Assembly: GCF_964340395.1 (NCBI RefSeq)
Contig: NC_135555.1
Coordinates: 11,529,931-11,593,930 of the forward strand
Direction of reading: 5' to 3'
DNA length: 64,000 nucleotides
Source of the DNA: Glandiceps talaboti
Lineage: Eukaryota; Hemichordata; Enteropneusta; Spengelidae
Part shown: piece after piece, positions 13,801 to 28,100 of the stretch
Position numbering within the stretch: position 1 is the first letter of the stretch
Layout of the letters: each line of letters starts with the position of its first letter
Position numbers and translations under genes: made by a program
Notes under the pieces: generated by a model
Database searches by the model: none
What the model was told of the DNA's origin: nothing
What the model saw: only the letters and a program-made list of their open reading frames with translations

Positions 13801-16800
13801 ACAGAGATTTATCCAGTTAGCAACTAGCTACTACCTGCACCAAAGCATTTTTCCAGGAAGAGGAACATGAATCAAAATTATTCCACTGTTGTTATATTTA
13901 GGAAAGTGAGTTTAAAGTATTGTGCCTTTGAAATAAGACTGTGATAGGTTACCAAACAAGTTAATATGTAGCCTATAATCCATTCAAGTTCCTTATACTA
14001 TGGTCACCACAAAGTCACCAAAGCTCAGACCACAGATAAGATAGTCAATTTCTGCTGTAATTTTAAATAGAAGACAATACAAGCTATAAAGTAACACCTT
14101 GATGTGTGTATTTACAACAGAAAAGCAGGGCCATTTACACACACTTGGTACCATGGTACAATGGAAGGCCCTGAAGTGTGATAATTTAAGTGACAAATAA
14201 GGCCATCTACACACTCTTAGTAATATGGCAACATGACAGACCTTTGACTGTCCATTTATACAATCATAGTAATAATATGGCACAATGAAAGGAGTTTGTA
14301 GTGTGTACTTTTACGAGGAAAGTTGGACATTTACACATTCAAAGTATTTTGGTAGAATGTATTTTTTAAGTTGAAAGTGGGGTCATTCAAACACTCATGG
14401 TAGTTTGGTGGAGAGAGAGACATTATTGTGTTCTGAAGTGGAAAAGTAAGAAGTCCCAGAATGTAAACAGACAAGAGGTCAACTACAAGCTATGCAGCTT
14501 TGAACAGCAACCAATACACAATTGTAAGATGACTGATGACTCAATATATTGTTCTCACATTTGACAGCACTTCATATATGTGGTCTTGCTAGATATTAGA
14601 CTTTAGGGGGATATTACACCAAACAAAGAAAAAATATACTGATCACATATTTTTAATTGAAACATCAAAACCAACAGTTAGAACTTTGCTATGTTGTGGA
14701 CCAACATTATTTGGTTTTGGAATAAAGACTTCTACTTAAAAGGGTTTCTTAGATGATCTGGCAAGTAAAACCTGTGCATGAAGTGAAAAAATGAAGTAAG
14801 AAAAGTTGCAACTTAAACTTTGAACATGATGTTCACATTAAGTATACCCAAGCCTTGTTCAGTTTATTTATTTTTTTAAAAATGTGAAAAACTGACTTCA
14901 AATGAACAATAAGAAATATTGTTCCACCATGATACTCAGTGAAGGTTGAACTTTTTAAATAAAATGGTGTGATAGGTGAACAAAAAAGTGAGTAGGTGGC
15001 CCAGAATGCCAGGCCCACTTATATTATCACTTTACATACTCCAAAGCTTCATGGTTAGTCAGAGATTTCAATTATTGTGCAGGTACTGAGTATTGTTGTT
15101 TGGGCATGGAGAAAATAAATTAAATGGTACATTTCCAAGGAAAGCCATGCATTATTTTCAGAATGTGGTCGATCAATGCACTAGCCCATGGTCACAGCTG
15201 AATTTATGTATGACTATGCATTGAGTCCAGGTAACGGTGTAGTGACCATAGTTGGCAGAACTCACATGGTGTCTAAAGTAGGTTACATGATGCATTTGTA
15301 TAAATAACTCTGCCCCCCCAACCTGCCAAAAATTGTTGTGCCTTATCTGATTAACACATTTACTGTGTAAAAAACAGAATAACAAAATATTCTGCTTACA
15401 AAGGTCAAACTCTTTCCTGTACAACAGAGATTTGTCCAGTTAGTCACTAGCTACTACCTGCATTGAAACATTTTTCCAGGAAGAGGAACATGAAGCAAAA
15501 TTATTCCATTGTTGCTATATTTAGGAAAGTGAGTTTAAAGTATTGAGCTTTTGAAATAAGACTGATAGGTTAGCAAATAAGTTAATATGTAGCCTATAAT
15601 CCATTCAAGTTCCTTATACTATGGTCACCACAAAGTCACCAAAGCTCAGACCACAGATAAGATAGTCAATTTCTGCTGTAATTTTAAATAGAAGACAATA
15701 CAAGCTATAAAGTAACACCTTGATGTGTGTATTTTCAACAGAAAAGCAGGGCCATTTACACACACTTGGTACCATGGTACAATGGAAGGCCCTGAAGTGT
15801 GATAATTTAAGTGACAAATAAGGCCATCTACACACTCTTAGTAATATGGCAACATGACAGACCTTTGACTGTCCATTTATACAATCATAGTAATAATATG
15901 GCACAATGAAAGGAGTTTGTAGTGTGTACTTTTACGAGGAAAGTTGGACATTTACACATTCAAAGTATTTTGGTAGAATGTATTTTTTAAGTTGAAAGTG
16001 GGGTCATTCAAACACTCATGGTAGTTTGGTGGAGAGAGAGACATTATTGTGTTCTGAAGTGGAAAAGTAAGAAGTCCCAGAATGTAAACAGACAAGAGGT
16101 CAACTACAAGCTATGCAGCTTTGAACAGCAACCAATACACAATTGTAAGATGACTGATGACTCAATATATTGTTCTCACATTTGACAGCACTTCATATAT
16201 GTGGTCTTGCTAGATATTAGACTTTAGGGGGATATTACACCAAACAAAGAAAAAATATACTGATCACATATTTTTAATTGAAACATCAAAACCAACAGTT
16301 AGAACTTTGCTATGTTGTGGACCAACATTATTTGGTTTTGGAATAAAGACTTCTACTTAAAAGGGTTTCTTAGATGATCTGGCAAGTAAAACCTGTGCAT
16401 GAAGTGAAAAAATGAAGTAAGAAAAGTTGCAACTTAAACTTTGAACATGATGTTCACATTAAGTATACCCAAGCCTTGTTCAGTTTATTTATTTTTTTAA
16501 AAATGTGAAAAACTGACTTCAAATGAACAATAAGAAATATTGTTCCACCATGATACTCAGTGAAGGTTGAACTTTTTAAATAAAATGGTGTGATAGGTGA
16601 ACAAAAAAGTGAGTAGGTGGCCCAGAATGCCAGGCCCACTTATATTATCACTTTACATACTCCAAAGCTTCATGGTTAGTCAGAGATTTCAATTATTGTG
16701 CAGGTACTGAGTATTGTTGTTTGGGCATGGAGAAAATAAATTAAATGGTACATTTCCAAGGAAAGCCATGCATTATTTTCAGAATGTGGTCGATCAATGC

Positions 16801-19800
16801 ACTAGCCCATGGTCACAGCTGAATTTATGTATGACTATGCATTGAGTCCAGGTAACGGTGTAGTGACCATAGTTGGCAGAACTCACATGGTGTCTAAAGT
16901 AGGTTACATGATGCATTTGTATAAATAACTCTGCCCCCCCAACCTGCCAAAAATTGTTGTGCCTTATCTGATTAACACATTTACTGTGTAAAAAACAGAA
17001 TAACAAAATATTCTGCTTACAAAGGTCAAACTCTTTCCTGTACAACAGAGATTTGTCCAGTTAGTCACTAGCTACTACCTGCATTGAAACATTTTTCCAG
17101 GAAGAGGAACATGAAGCAAAATTATTCCATTGTTGCTATATTTAGGAAAGTGAGTTTAAAGTATTGAGCTTTTGAAATAAGACTGATAGGTTAGCAAATA
17201 AGTTAATATGTAGCCTATAATCCATTCAAGTTCCTTATACTATGGTCACCACAAAGTCACCAAAGCTCAGACCACAGATAAGATAGTCAATTTCTGCTGT
17301 AATTTTAAATAGAAGACAATACAAGCTATGATGTGTGTATTTTCAACAGAAAAGCAGGGCCATTTACACACCCTTGGTACCATGGTACAATAGAAGGCCC
17401 TGGAGTGTGATAATTTAAGTGACAAATAAGGCCATCTACACACTCTTAGTAATATGGCAACATGACAGACCTTTGACTGTCAATTTATACATTGAAAGTT
17501 GGCCATTTATACAATCATAGTAATAATATGGCACAATGAAAGGAGTTTGTAGTGTGTACTTTTACGAGGAAAGTTGAACATTTACACATTCATAGTATTT
17601 TGGTAGAATGTATTTTTTAAAGTTTAACATGGGGTCATTTAAACACTTATGGTAATTTGGTAGAGAGGGAGACATTATTGTGTTCTGAAGTGGAAAAGTA
17701 GGAAGTCCCAGAATGTAAACAGACAAGAGGTCAACTACAGGCTATGCAGCTTTGAACAGCAACCAAAAAAATGAATTAAATGGTACATTTCCAAGGAAAG
17801 CCATGCATTATTTTCAGAATGTGGTCGATCGATACACTAGCCCATGGTCACAGCTAAATTTATGTAATACCATGCATTGAGCCCAGGTGACGGTGTAGTG
17901 ACCATAGTTGGCAGAACTCACATGGAGTCTAAAGTAGGTTACATGATGCATTTGTATAAATAAGTCTGCCCCCCCCCCTCATCTGCCAAAAATTATTGTG
18001 CCTTATGTGACTAACAAATTTACTTTGTAAAAAAACTTAATAACAAAAAAATTCTGCTTACAAAGGTCAAACTCTTTCCTGTACAACAGAGATTTGTCCA
18101 GTTAGTGACTAGCTACTACCTGCATTAAAATATTTTTCCACGAAGAGGAACATGAATCAAAATTATCCCATTGCTGTTATATTTAGGAAAGTGAGTTTAA
18201 AGTATTGTGTTTATGAATTAAGACTGTGATAGGTTAGCAAACAAGTTAGTATGGAGCCCAGTATCCATTCAAGTTCCTTATACTATGGTCACCACAAAGT
18301 CACTAAAGCTCAGGCCACAGATGAGAGATTCAATTTCTGCTGTAATTTCAAATAGAAGACACAAGTCAAATTGTGTACACATTACAAGCTACAAAGTAAT
18401 ACTTTGGTGTGTGTATTTTCAACAGAAAAGCAGGACCATTTACACACCCTTGGTACCATGGTACAATGGAAGGCCCTGGAGTGTGATAATTTAAGTGACA
18501 AATAAGGCCATCTACACACTCTTAGTAATATGGCAACATGACAGACCTTTGACTGTCAATTTATACATTGAAAGTTGGCCATTCATACAATCATAGTAAT
18601 AATATGGCAAAATGAAAGGAGTTTGTAGTGTGTACTTATGAGGAAAGTTGAACATTTACACATTCATAGTATTTTGGTAGAATGTATTTTTTAAAGTTTA
18701 ACATGGGGTCATTTAAACACTCATGGTAATTTGGTAGAGAGGGAGACATTATTGTGTTCTGAAGTGGAAAAGTAGGAAGTCCCAGAATGTAAACAGACAA
18801 GAGGTCAACTACAGGCTATGTAGCTTTGAACAGCAACCAAAAAAATGAATTAAATGGTACATTTCCAAGGAAAGCCATGCATTATTTTCAGAATGTGGTT
18901 GATCGACACACTAGCCCATGGTCACAGCTAAATTTATGTATGACCATGCATTGAGCCCAGGTGACGGTGTAGTGACCATAGTTGGCAGAACTCACATGGA
19001 GTCTAAAGTAGGTTACATGATGCATTTGTATAAATAACTCTCCCCCCCCCCTCATCTGCCAAAAATTATTGTGCCTTATGTGACTAACAAATATACTTTT
19101 CAAAAAACTTAATAACAAAAAATTCTGCTTACAAAGGTCAAACTCTTTCCTGTACAACAGCGATTTGTCCAGTTAGTGACTAGCTACTACCTGCATTGAA
19201 ACATTTTTCCAGGAAGAGGAACATGAATCAAAATTATTCCATTGTTGTTATATTTAGGAAAGTGAGTTTAAAGTATTGTGCTTTTGAAATAAGACTGTGA
19301 TAGGTTAGCAAACAAGTTACTATGGAGCCCAGTATCCATTCAAGTTCCTTATACTATGGTCACCACAAAGTCACCAAAGCTCAGGCCACAGATGAGAGAT
19401 TCAATTTCTGCTGTAATTTTAAATAGAAGACACAAATAAGTCAAATCATGTACACAATACAAGCTACAAAGTAATACCCTGGTGTGTGTATTTTCAACAG
19501 AAAAGCAGGGCCATTTACACACCCTTTGTACCGTGGTCAAATGGAAGGCCCTGGAGTGTGATAATTTAAGTGACAAATAAGGCCATCTACACACTCTTAG
19601 TAATATGGCAACATGACAGACCTTTGACTGTCCATTTATGCATTGAAAGTTGGCCATTTATACAATCATAGTAATAATATGGCACAATGAAAGGAGTTTG
19701 TAGTGTGTACTTTTACGAGGAAAGTTGAACATTTACACATTCATAATATTTTGGTAGAATGTATTTTTTAAGTTGAAAGTGGGGTCATTTAAACACTCAT

Positions 19801-22800
19801 TGCAGTTTGGTAGAGAGGGGGACATTATTGTGTTTTGAAGTGGAAAAGTAGGAAGTCCCAGAATGTAAACAGACTAGACATCAACTACAGGCTATGCAGC
19901 TTTGAACAGCAACCAATATACAATTGTAAGATGACTGATGACTCAATATATTGTTCTCACATTTGACAGCACTGAATATATGTGGTCTTGCTAGATATTA
20001 GACTTTAGGGGGATATTACACCAAACACAGAAAAAATATACTGATCATATATTTTTATTTGAAACATCAAAACCAACAGTTAGAACTTTGCTATGATGTA
20101 GACCAACATTATTTTATTTTGGAATAAAGACTTCCACGTAAAAGGGTTTGTTAGTTGATCTGAGAAGTAAAACGTGTGCATAAAGTGAAAAAAAAATGAA
20201 GTAAGAAAAGTTTAAACTTAAACTTTGAACATGGTGTTTACATAAAGTATCCCCAATCCCTGTTCATTTTTTTTTATTTTTCAAATATTTGAAAAGCTGA
20301 CTTCAAATGAACAATAAGAAATACAGTTCCACCATGATACTCAGTGAAGGTGAACTTTTCAAATAAATTGGTGTGATAGGTGAACAAACAAGTGAGTAGG
20401 TGCCCAGAATGCCAGGTCCACTTATATTATCACTTCACTTACTCCAAGGCTTCATAGTTAGTCAGAGATTACAATTATTGTTCAGGTACTGAGTATTTTT
20501 GTTTGGGCAATGGAGAAAATGAATTATATGGTACATTTCCAAGGACGGGGTAGTGCCATGCATTATTTTTAGAATATGGTCGATCGATACACTAGCCCAT
20601 GTCACAGCTGAATTTATGTATGACCATGCATTGAGCCCAGGTGAGAGTGTAGTGACCATAGTTGGCAGAACTCACATGGAGTCTAAAGTAGGTTACATGA
20701 TGCATTTGTATAAATAACTCTCCCCCCCCCCAACTGTCAAAAATTGCTGTGCCTTATCTGACTAACAAATTTACTTTTAAAAAACTTAATAACAGATTCT
20801 GATTGCATAGGTTAAACTCTTTCCTGTACAACAGAGATTTATCCAGTTAGCAACTAGCTACTACCTGCACCAAAGCATTTTTCCAGGAAGAGGAACATGA
20901 ATCAAAATTATTCCACTGTTGTTATATTTAGGAAAGTGAGTTTAAAGTATTTTGCCTTTGAAATAAGACTGTGATAGGTTACCAAACAAGTTAATATGTA
21001 GCCTAGAACCCATTAAAGTTCCTTATACTATGGTCACCACAAAGTCCTCAAAGCTCAGGCCACAGATGAGATTCAATTTCTGCTGTAATTTTAAATAGAA
21101 GACACAAATAAGTCAAATCATGTACACAATACAAGCTATAATAATACCTTGGTGTGTGTATTTTCAACAGAAAAGCACAGGGCCATTTACACACCCTTGG
21201 TACCATGGTACAATGGAAGGCCCTGGAGTGTGATAATGTCAGTGACAAATAAGGCCATCTACACACTCTTAGTAATATGGCAACATGACAGACCTTTGAT
21301 TTTGACTTCACAATTATGAAAAAGAAAAAAAAAAGACCTTGAAAAAGTAGGATCATTTACAAAGTAACATTGCAACATGGTTAAATGTGCGACTGGGGAG
21401 AGTACACAAACTCTTTTTTATAAACATCAAAGCCAACAAAGTTACAAATATACCATACTGAGAACCCATGTTTTTTTAATATTGGGTAAAAAACGTCATT
21501 TCCCAGATAAACAAATTCCTACATACTCTGTGAAGTCAAACTTGCATATGAAGAGGAAAACAGGAACTTGGAAAACTCAATGTCAAAAAGCCTTCACCTT
21601 TGAATAAAATGTTTTGATGAAGTATCTTAGTTACTCTAGTTCATATGAGCTGTCTTTCAAAAATGTCAGAAAACAGGTGCCAAAAATCAAACACCTTACA
21701 GCACACTTAAGTTTTGTTTTGTCAGCGAAAGGTTGAGATTTTGAAATCAGTGGGTAATCACAAAATATGTAGCCTAGAATCAAAGCCAGTTCCGATTGCA
21801 TTTATTGTTAGTGTAACAGAACACAAAGGCTTGATGGTCAGTCATTTTAATTACAATGAAAATTGACTAATTTTGATTAGAAAATGCTCATATGAAAATT
21901 ACATTGTGTGGTAAATTTCCATGGCAATGCCAATGTTTTCAAAATGTCAGTACTATACCACACCTGTTTGATTCCTTTTCCCCCCCTTTTTTCATATGAT
22001 ATTGCTCTGGTTTGAACATGCCATTTTATTTATTTCCAGTCCCGGTTGCACAACACTTTCTCCTTCAATTGGCATTCTTCAGCTTCAGTCTTTATTACAG
22101 CTTTCCTCTTTTGAATGTGAGACATGAAATGCCTGTCAATGGCTTCTTCTTCAGCCTTTGTCCATGGCAATTTTCGTCGAACAACTTTAGACTTTGTCCC
22201 AACTACATGTGCAAAGAAAAAAGGACAATTTTCAGCAATATACATTAAACAGAACTCTAGTGTGTTCAGACCCATGTTGCATCCAAACACTATGTCAGCC
22301 CACAACTGCTTGAAAGAAAGTTTGACACTAACAACTTGTTAGCATATGTAGGTCCATATATATATTATTTGTTACAGTCATGTTGTAACCACTCATAATC
22401 AGTGTCTAAATGATACAAATATTTTTGGTTACACATTTAATGTTTTCTCATCCATATATACTATTTATTGTGCCATGATTCATACAATAATATGCTTTAT
22501 ACAGCAAAAGGAATGCAAAAAGTATTCAGCAATGAGCCGTTTCTTTACAAATCAAGGAATTGCTATATTTACACAAACTGCAAGCATCATTTGGGTATAA
22601 TCACTGACAGAGATAATTTAATTGTATGACATCAAGCTGAAGTCCAGTAAGAAATCTGAGGGTGTTCCAGTATTCCATATGCTGCAATGCAAGTCATCTC
22701 ATTCCCTTCTCATGCATTGTCAGTTTTATGCTCAGATGTCTAGCATTTGATCTGGCATTTGGGACCGGTCAGTTTCTATGCCCTGGGGGGTGGGGTGGGT

Positions 22801-25074
22801 GGATTGGGAGGGGGTCACCCTGTTTTTAAAATTGTCAGTGGGGGGGGGGGGGTATTCTGTTTTTAAAATTATGGATAGGGGGGAGGGGTCATTGTGTTTT
22901 GGATTGTGATGGAAGAAAAAAATCCTTTTTCTACAATGGCATATAGCCTTGTCTGAAATGTGGTACATGTAAATATTTGTTCTTGTCCCTGTTTCTTACA
23001 TGAATTTTTTAATATTACTTATTAGTTCAAGCATAACTATAAATATACATATACATGTATTACCTAGCTACCACACTAGTTACAGAACATGTCATGTAAA
23101 TGACTGACTGTTTCACAATCAGTGCTTCACTTATATTGCACTTTGGGGCAAAAGTGAACTTGAAGGTTTCGTAATCATGGTAATCTTCATAGATAGTTTA
23201 TAAAAGAAGTTAATCTAAAATGTTCCCTACTCGTCACTATGAACTTGTCAGAATTAATACACTTTCTATTTTGGACACTACAAATCACCACATCTCATCA
23301 ATTTCCAGTTTCTATAAATACACTAGGTATGACCACCTAAAGTTCTCTAACATACCGGTGACTTTACTATACATGCAATATTAATGCCACTATACCAATG
23401 TTACAGGGCCATTTTTATGTGACATGGGAAACCCATTTAAAACTTACATTTACGTTAGCTATTCGAAGCTTGGAAATATTACCTCAAAGGATATGAATAA
23501 CCTAAGCATTGCCTTAATAGAAGCAAAAAACTGCAGATCTCCCAGGGGGAAACCCCCAAGGACTCCCTCACCCCCAGAGGTCACTCATGCATTCAACCAA
23601 CAACCTTTTTACTGTCATAATGGTATCAAACTTTTCTTAAATATTTTCACCCAATTCTAATTTGAGATGATATTGTCTTTTAAAGATGTGAAATGTTTGC
23701 CAAGGTAGTCTAAAATTGTCTTAAACTCCAAATCTCCCCTACCAATGATAGTACCAGTAGATGTGCTGACCTTTACTACATGTATATAATGATGTCATTT
23801 AACTGTTTAAGAACATATTTCAACCCTATGTAAGTTATAAATAATAGTTTCTGATACTTGATTGTGCTGTCTTGTAAAGCATGGATTGAGTTATTGATTG
23901 AAAGGGTTTGAATAGCCTAAAATTGGCTTTAAGAATAACAATCCTCCAGGGCTTCTAGAGGGAGACCCCTTGGACCCCCCCCCCCCCACATAAGGTGGAC
24001 ATATCCCAGTCTCAAGCTCTTCCCCACTTACTGTCAAGATGCTATCAAAGTATAAGTATTTCAACCCTGTGTAGTTGCTTTTTACATGTTGGTGCTGTCT
24101 TGTAAAGCTTGGAAATTATTGTCTGAAAGGGTCTGAATAGTCTCAAAATTGACTTTTCACAGTACAAAACCTCCAGGATTTCTAAGGGGAGACCCCTAGG
24201 ACCCCTCCCCCACTACATGAGGTGTACACTGTAAATTTTGTATGGTAAGCATAAACATGGTCTATATTTTCATTCATTTGTGACTTTTCGTTTTTCAGTA
24301 CTCTTGGCTTCTGTGCTTTCCCTTTTCAGACTACCCAGATTTAGGCATGTCGCCATCAACTAAAATTGTACAGCCCTAGAAGATCGCCTCTGTCTGGAAC
24401 ATGAGCGACTACTTTTAAATAAAAAAACACATACATGCAGATGAATGTCTCTATCCTTTGATGAAAGGCTTGGCAACAATAAATGCTGAAAATGTTGACA
24501 AAAATAGATGAATTCAACAACATCTACAGCACAGAGGGCCACACATATGAGCGACCATATTCAATTTGAGTTTGCTCACTGTGAAGGGTCAGAATAATAG
24601 TGTCGCCAATTCATTTTGAAACTCTGAAATAATGGTCTTAAATGGTAGTCATTAAATTACCAAAATATGAGTGGTGGATTACTAACCTTCAGAAAAAGGA
24701 AACTCCAATGACAGGACTTGTCATGAGGTCGTGAATGCTCCCTGGAAGTACTCACAAGTGAACAGCAAACTTACACTAGTTACAGAGATACGCGCATGCG
24801 CACATGAACGATTTCAACTCTTGGTGGCGCTATGTGCCTAGAACATGTGTGTGTGCTTTCCTGGTGACTTTTGCGAACACTCACGCCGATTTTCGCACAT
24901 ATTATATTTTTGACAAAAAAGTAGGACCATCGCTGAGAACATTTCTAGGCACTTTTTATGCCTTTTTAAGCGTAATAGGAGGGCCAAAAGTGTGAAGCCC
25001 GAGTGCGTGGCTTCACAACATTTTGTGGCTTTACAGCGGTGGTGGTTTCGGGGGGTAATGGATTGACATTTGAT

Positions 25075-25158
<84 letters not shown>

Positions 25159-28100
25159 TGTGTTTTATCACAAATGAGGCCTTCAGTACGGGTGTGTGTT
25201 ATGAGACCCCTAGTTTGTTGTGATGCTAAATCCATGAACATGATATCGTATATTCTTCCCCTAGCAGACTATACAAAAATCATCGCAGTTTAAAGAAACA
25301 ACCATTAATGAGCTTTCTGTAGGCATGTGAACTTGTGAAGCCTTCCCAGGCTGACGTGGTTTATGGAGCCATTGGGTGTGAAGCATTTACTGGGCATAAG
25401 ATTAAAAGTAGGACCTTGGACCGAGTGTGTACTTTTAAGTGGGAAGTAGGGCCATTTACATACTCATGGAAGTAAAGTATAAAATAGGACCTTTATGCAT
25501 TTTTAAAAGGTAAATTAAGTATCCCTGTATTTTCCGTTGTATCATTACACAACAGCAACTGCAAAATTGTCAGACAACTGAAAACCTACTGTAACAGTCT
25601 GGTATTTGACATAATTTCATATGCTTTCTTCCTTGAAATATATAGACTTTTTAGAATGCAGAGTAGACAGAGGAAAAGATACCAAAAACTCTTGAAAACT
25701 TCAAAACCAGTTTAAAGTTTACTAGGTTGTTAGCATGTTATTAGTAGACTTCTTGAAACACGATTGTAGTCATTTTTTGGTGTGTAAAATCAGACTTTTA
25801 CCTTTTTTTGACAATGATTTTATTGGCCGATAAAGACAAGGTAAAACAATATGGCAAATTTGAACACCCCTTGTTGTAACTGGACTGCACAAAGGGACAA
25901 TGTCATTACAAATAGGTTTTTGTATAGTGCTCTTTGAATTCTGAAGTCATGGGCTGATATGACACCAGACACAGATATTACACCAGACACAGAAAAATAC
26001 ACTGATCATATATTTTTAATTGAAACATCAAAACCAACAGTTAGAACAGTTAGCAACAATAAAAAATGAATTAAATGGTACATTTCCAAGGAAAGCCATG
26101 CATTACTTTCAGAATGTGGTCGATCGATACACTAGCCCATGGTCACAGCTAAATTTATGTATGACCATGCATTGAGCCCAGGTGACGGTGTAGTGACCAT
26201 AGTTGGCAGAACTCACATGGAGTCTAAAGTAGGTTACATGATGCATTTGTATAAATAACTCTGGCCCACCCCCCATCTGCCAAAAATTGCTGTGCCTTAT
26301 CTCACTAACAAATTTACTTTATAAAAAACTGAATAACAAAAAATTCTGCTTACAAAGGTCACACTCTTTCCTGTACATTACAGATTTGTCCAGTTAGTGA
26401 CTAGCTACTACCTGCATTGACGCATTTTTCCAGGAAGAGGAACATGAATCAAAATTATTCCATTGTTGTTATAATTAGGAAAGTGAGTTTAAAGTATTGT
26501 GCTTTTGAGATAAGACTGAGATAGGTTAGCAAACAAGTTACTATGTAGCCTAGAATCCATTCAACTTCCTAATACTATGGTCACCACAAAGTCACTAAAG
26601 CTCAGGCCACAGATGAGAGATTCAATTTCTGCTGTAATTTTAAATAGAAGACACAAATAAGTCAAATTATGTACACAATACAAGCTACAAAGTAATACCC
26701 TGGTGTGTGTATTTTCAACAGAAAAGTAGGGCCATTTACACACCCTTTGTACCATGGTACAATGGAAGGCCCTGGAGTGTGATAATTTAAGTGACAAATA
26801 AGGCCATCTACACACTCTTAGTAATATTGCAACATGACAGACCTTTGACTGTCCATTTATACATTGAAAGTTGGCCATTTATACAATCATAGTAATAATA
26901 TGGCACAATGAAAGGAGTTTGTAGTGTGTACTTTTACGAGGAAAGTTGAACATTTACACATTAATAGTGGTTTGGTAAAATGTATTTTTTAAAGCTGAAA
27001 ATGGGGTCATTTAAACACTCATGGGAGTTTGGTAGAGAGGGAGACATTATTGTGTTCTGAAGTGGAAAAGTAAGAAGTCCCAGAATGTAAACAGACAAGA
27101 GGTCAACTACAAGCTATGCAGCTTTGAACAGCAACCAATACACAATTGAAAGATGACTGATGACTCAATATATTGTTCTCACATTTGACAGCACTTCATA
27201 TATGTGGTCTTGCTAGATATTAGACTTTAGGGGGGATATTACACCAGACACAGAAACAATATACTGAACATATACTTTTATTTGAAACATCAAAACCAAA
27301 AGTTAGAACTTTGCTATGTTGTGGACCAACATTATTTTGTTTTGGAATAAAGACTTCTACTTAAAAGGGTTTCTTAGATGATCTGGCAAGTAAAACTTGT
27401 GCATGAAGAGAAAAAGTGAAGTAAGAAAAGTTTCAACTTAAACTTTGAACATGATGTTTACATAAAGTATACCCAAGCCTTGTTCAGTTTATTTATATTT
27501 CAAAAAAATGTGAAAAACTGACTTCAAATGAACAATAAGAAATACAGTTCCACCATGATACTCAGTGAAGGTTGAACTTTTTAAATAAAATGGTGTGATA
27601 GGTGAACAAACAAGTGAGTAGGTGGCCCAGAATACCAGGTCCACTTATATTATCACTTCACATACTCCAAAGCTTCAGGGTTAGTCAGAGATTTCAATTA
27701 TTGTTCAGGTACTGAGTATTTTTGTTTGGGCAATGGAGAAAATGAATTAAATGGTACATTTCCAAGGAAAGCCATGCATTATTTTCAGAATGTGGTCGAT
27801 CGATACACTAGCCCATGGTCACAGCTAAATTTATGTATGACCATGCATTGAGCCCAGGTGACGGTGTAGTGACCATAGTTGGCAGAACTCACATGGAGTC
27901 TAAAGTAGGTTACATGATGCATTTGTATAAATAACTCTGCCCCCCCCCCCTCATCTGCCAAAAATTATTGTGCCTTATGTGACTAACAAATTTACTTTGT
28001 AAAAAACTTAATAACAAAAAATTCTGCTTACAAAGGTCAAACTCTTTCCTGTACAACAGAGATTTGTCCAGTTAGTGACTAGCTACTACCTGCATTGAAA

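Noticed and set aside
16794-17045. 83-residue minus-strand open frame (MYRKEFDLCKQN...) identical in two satellite units
   Set aside because: Identity reflects very recent unit duplication. The frame is disrupted in most other units.
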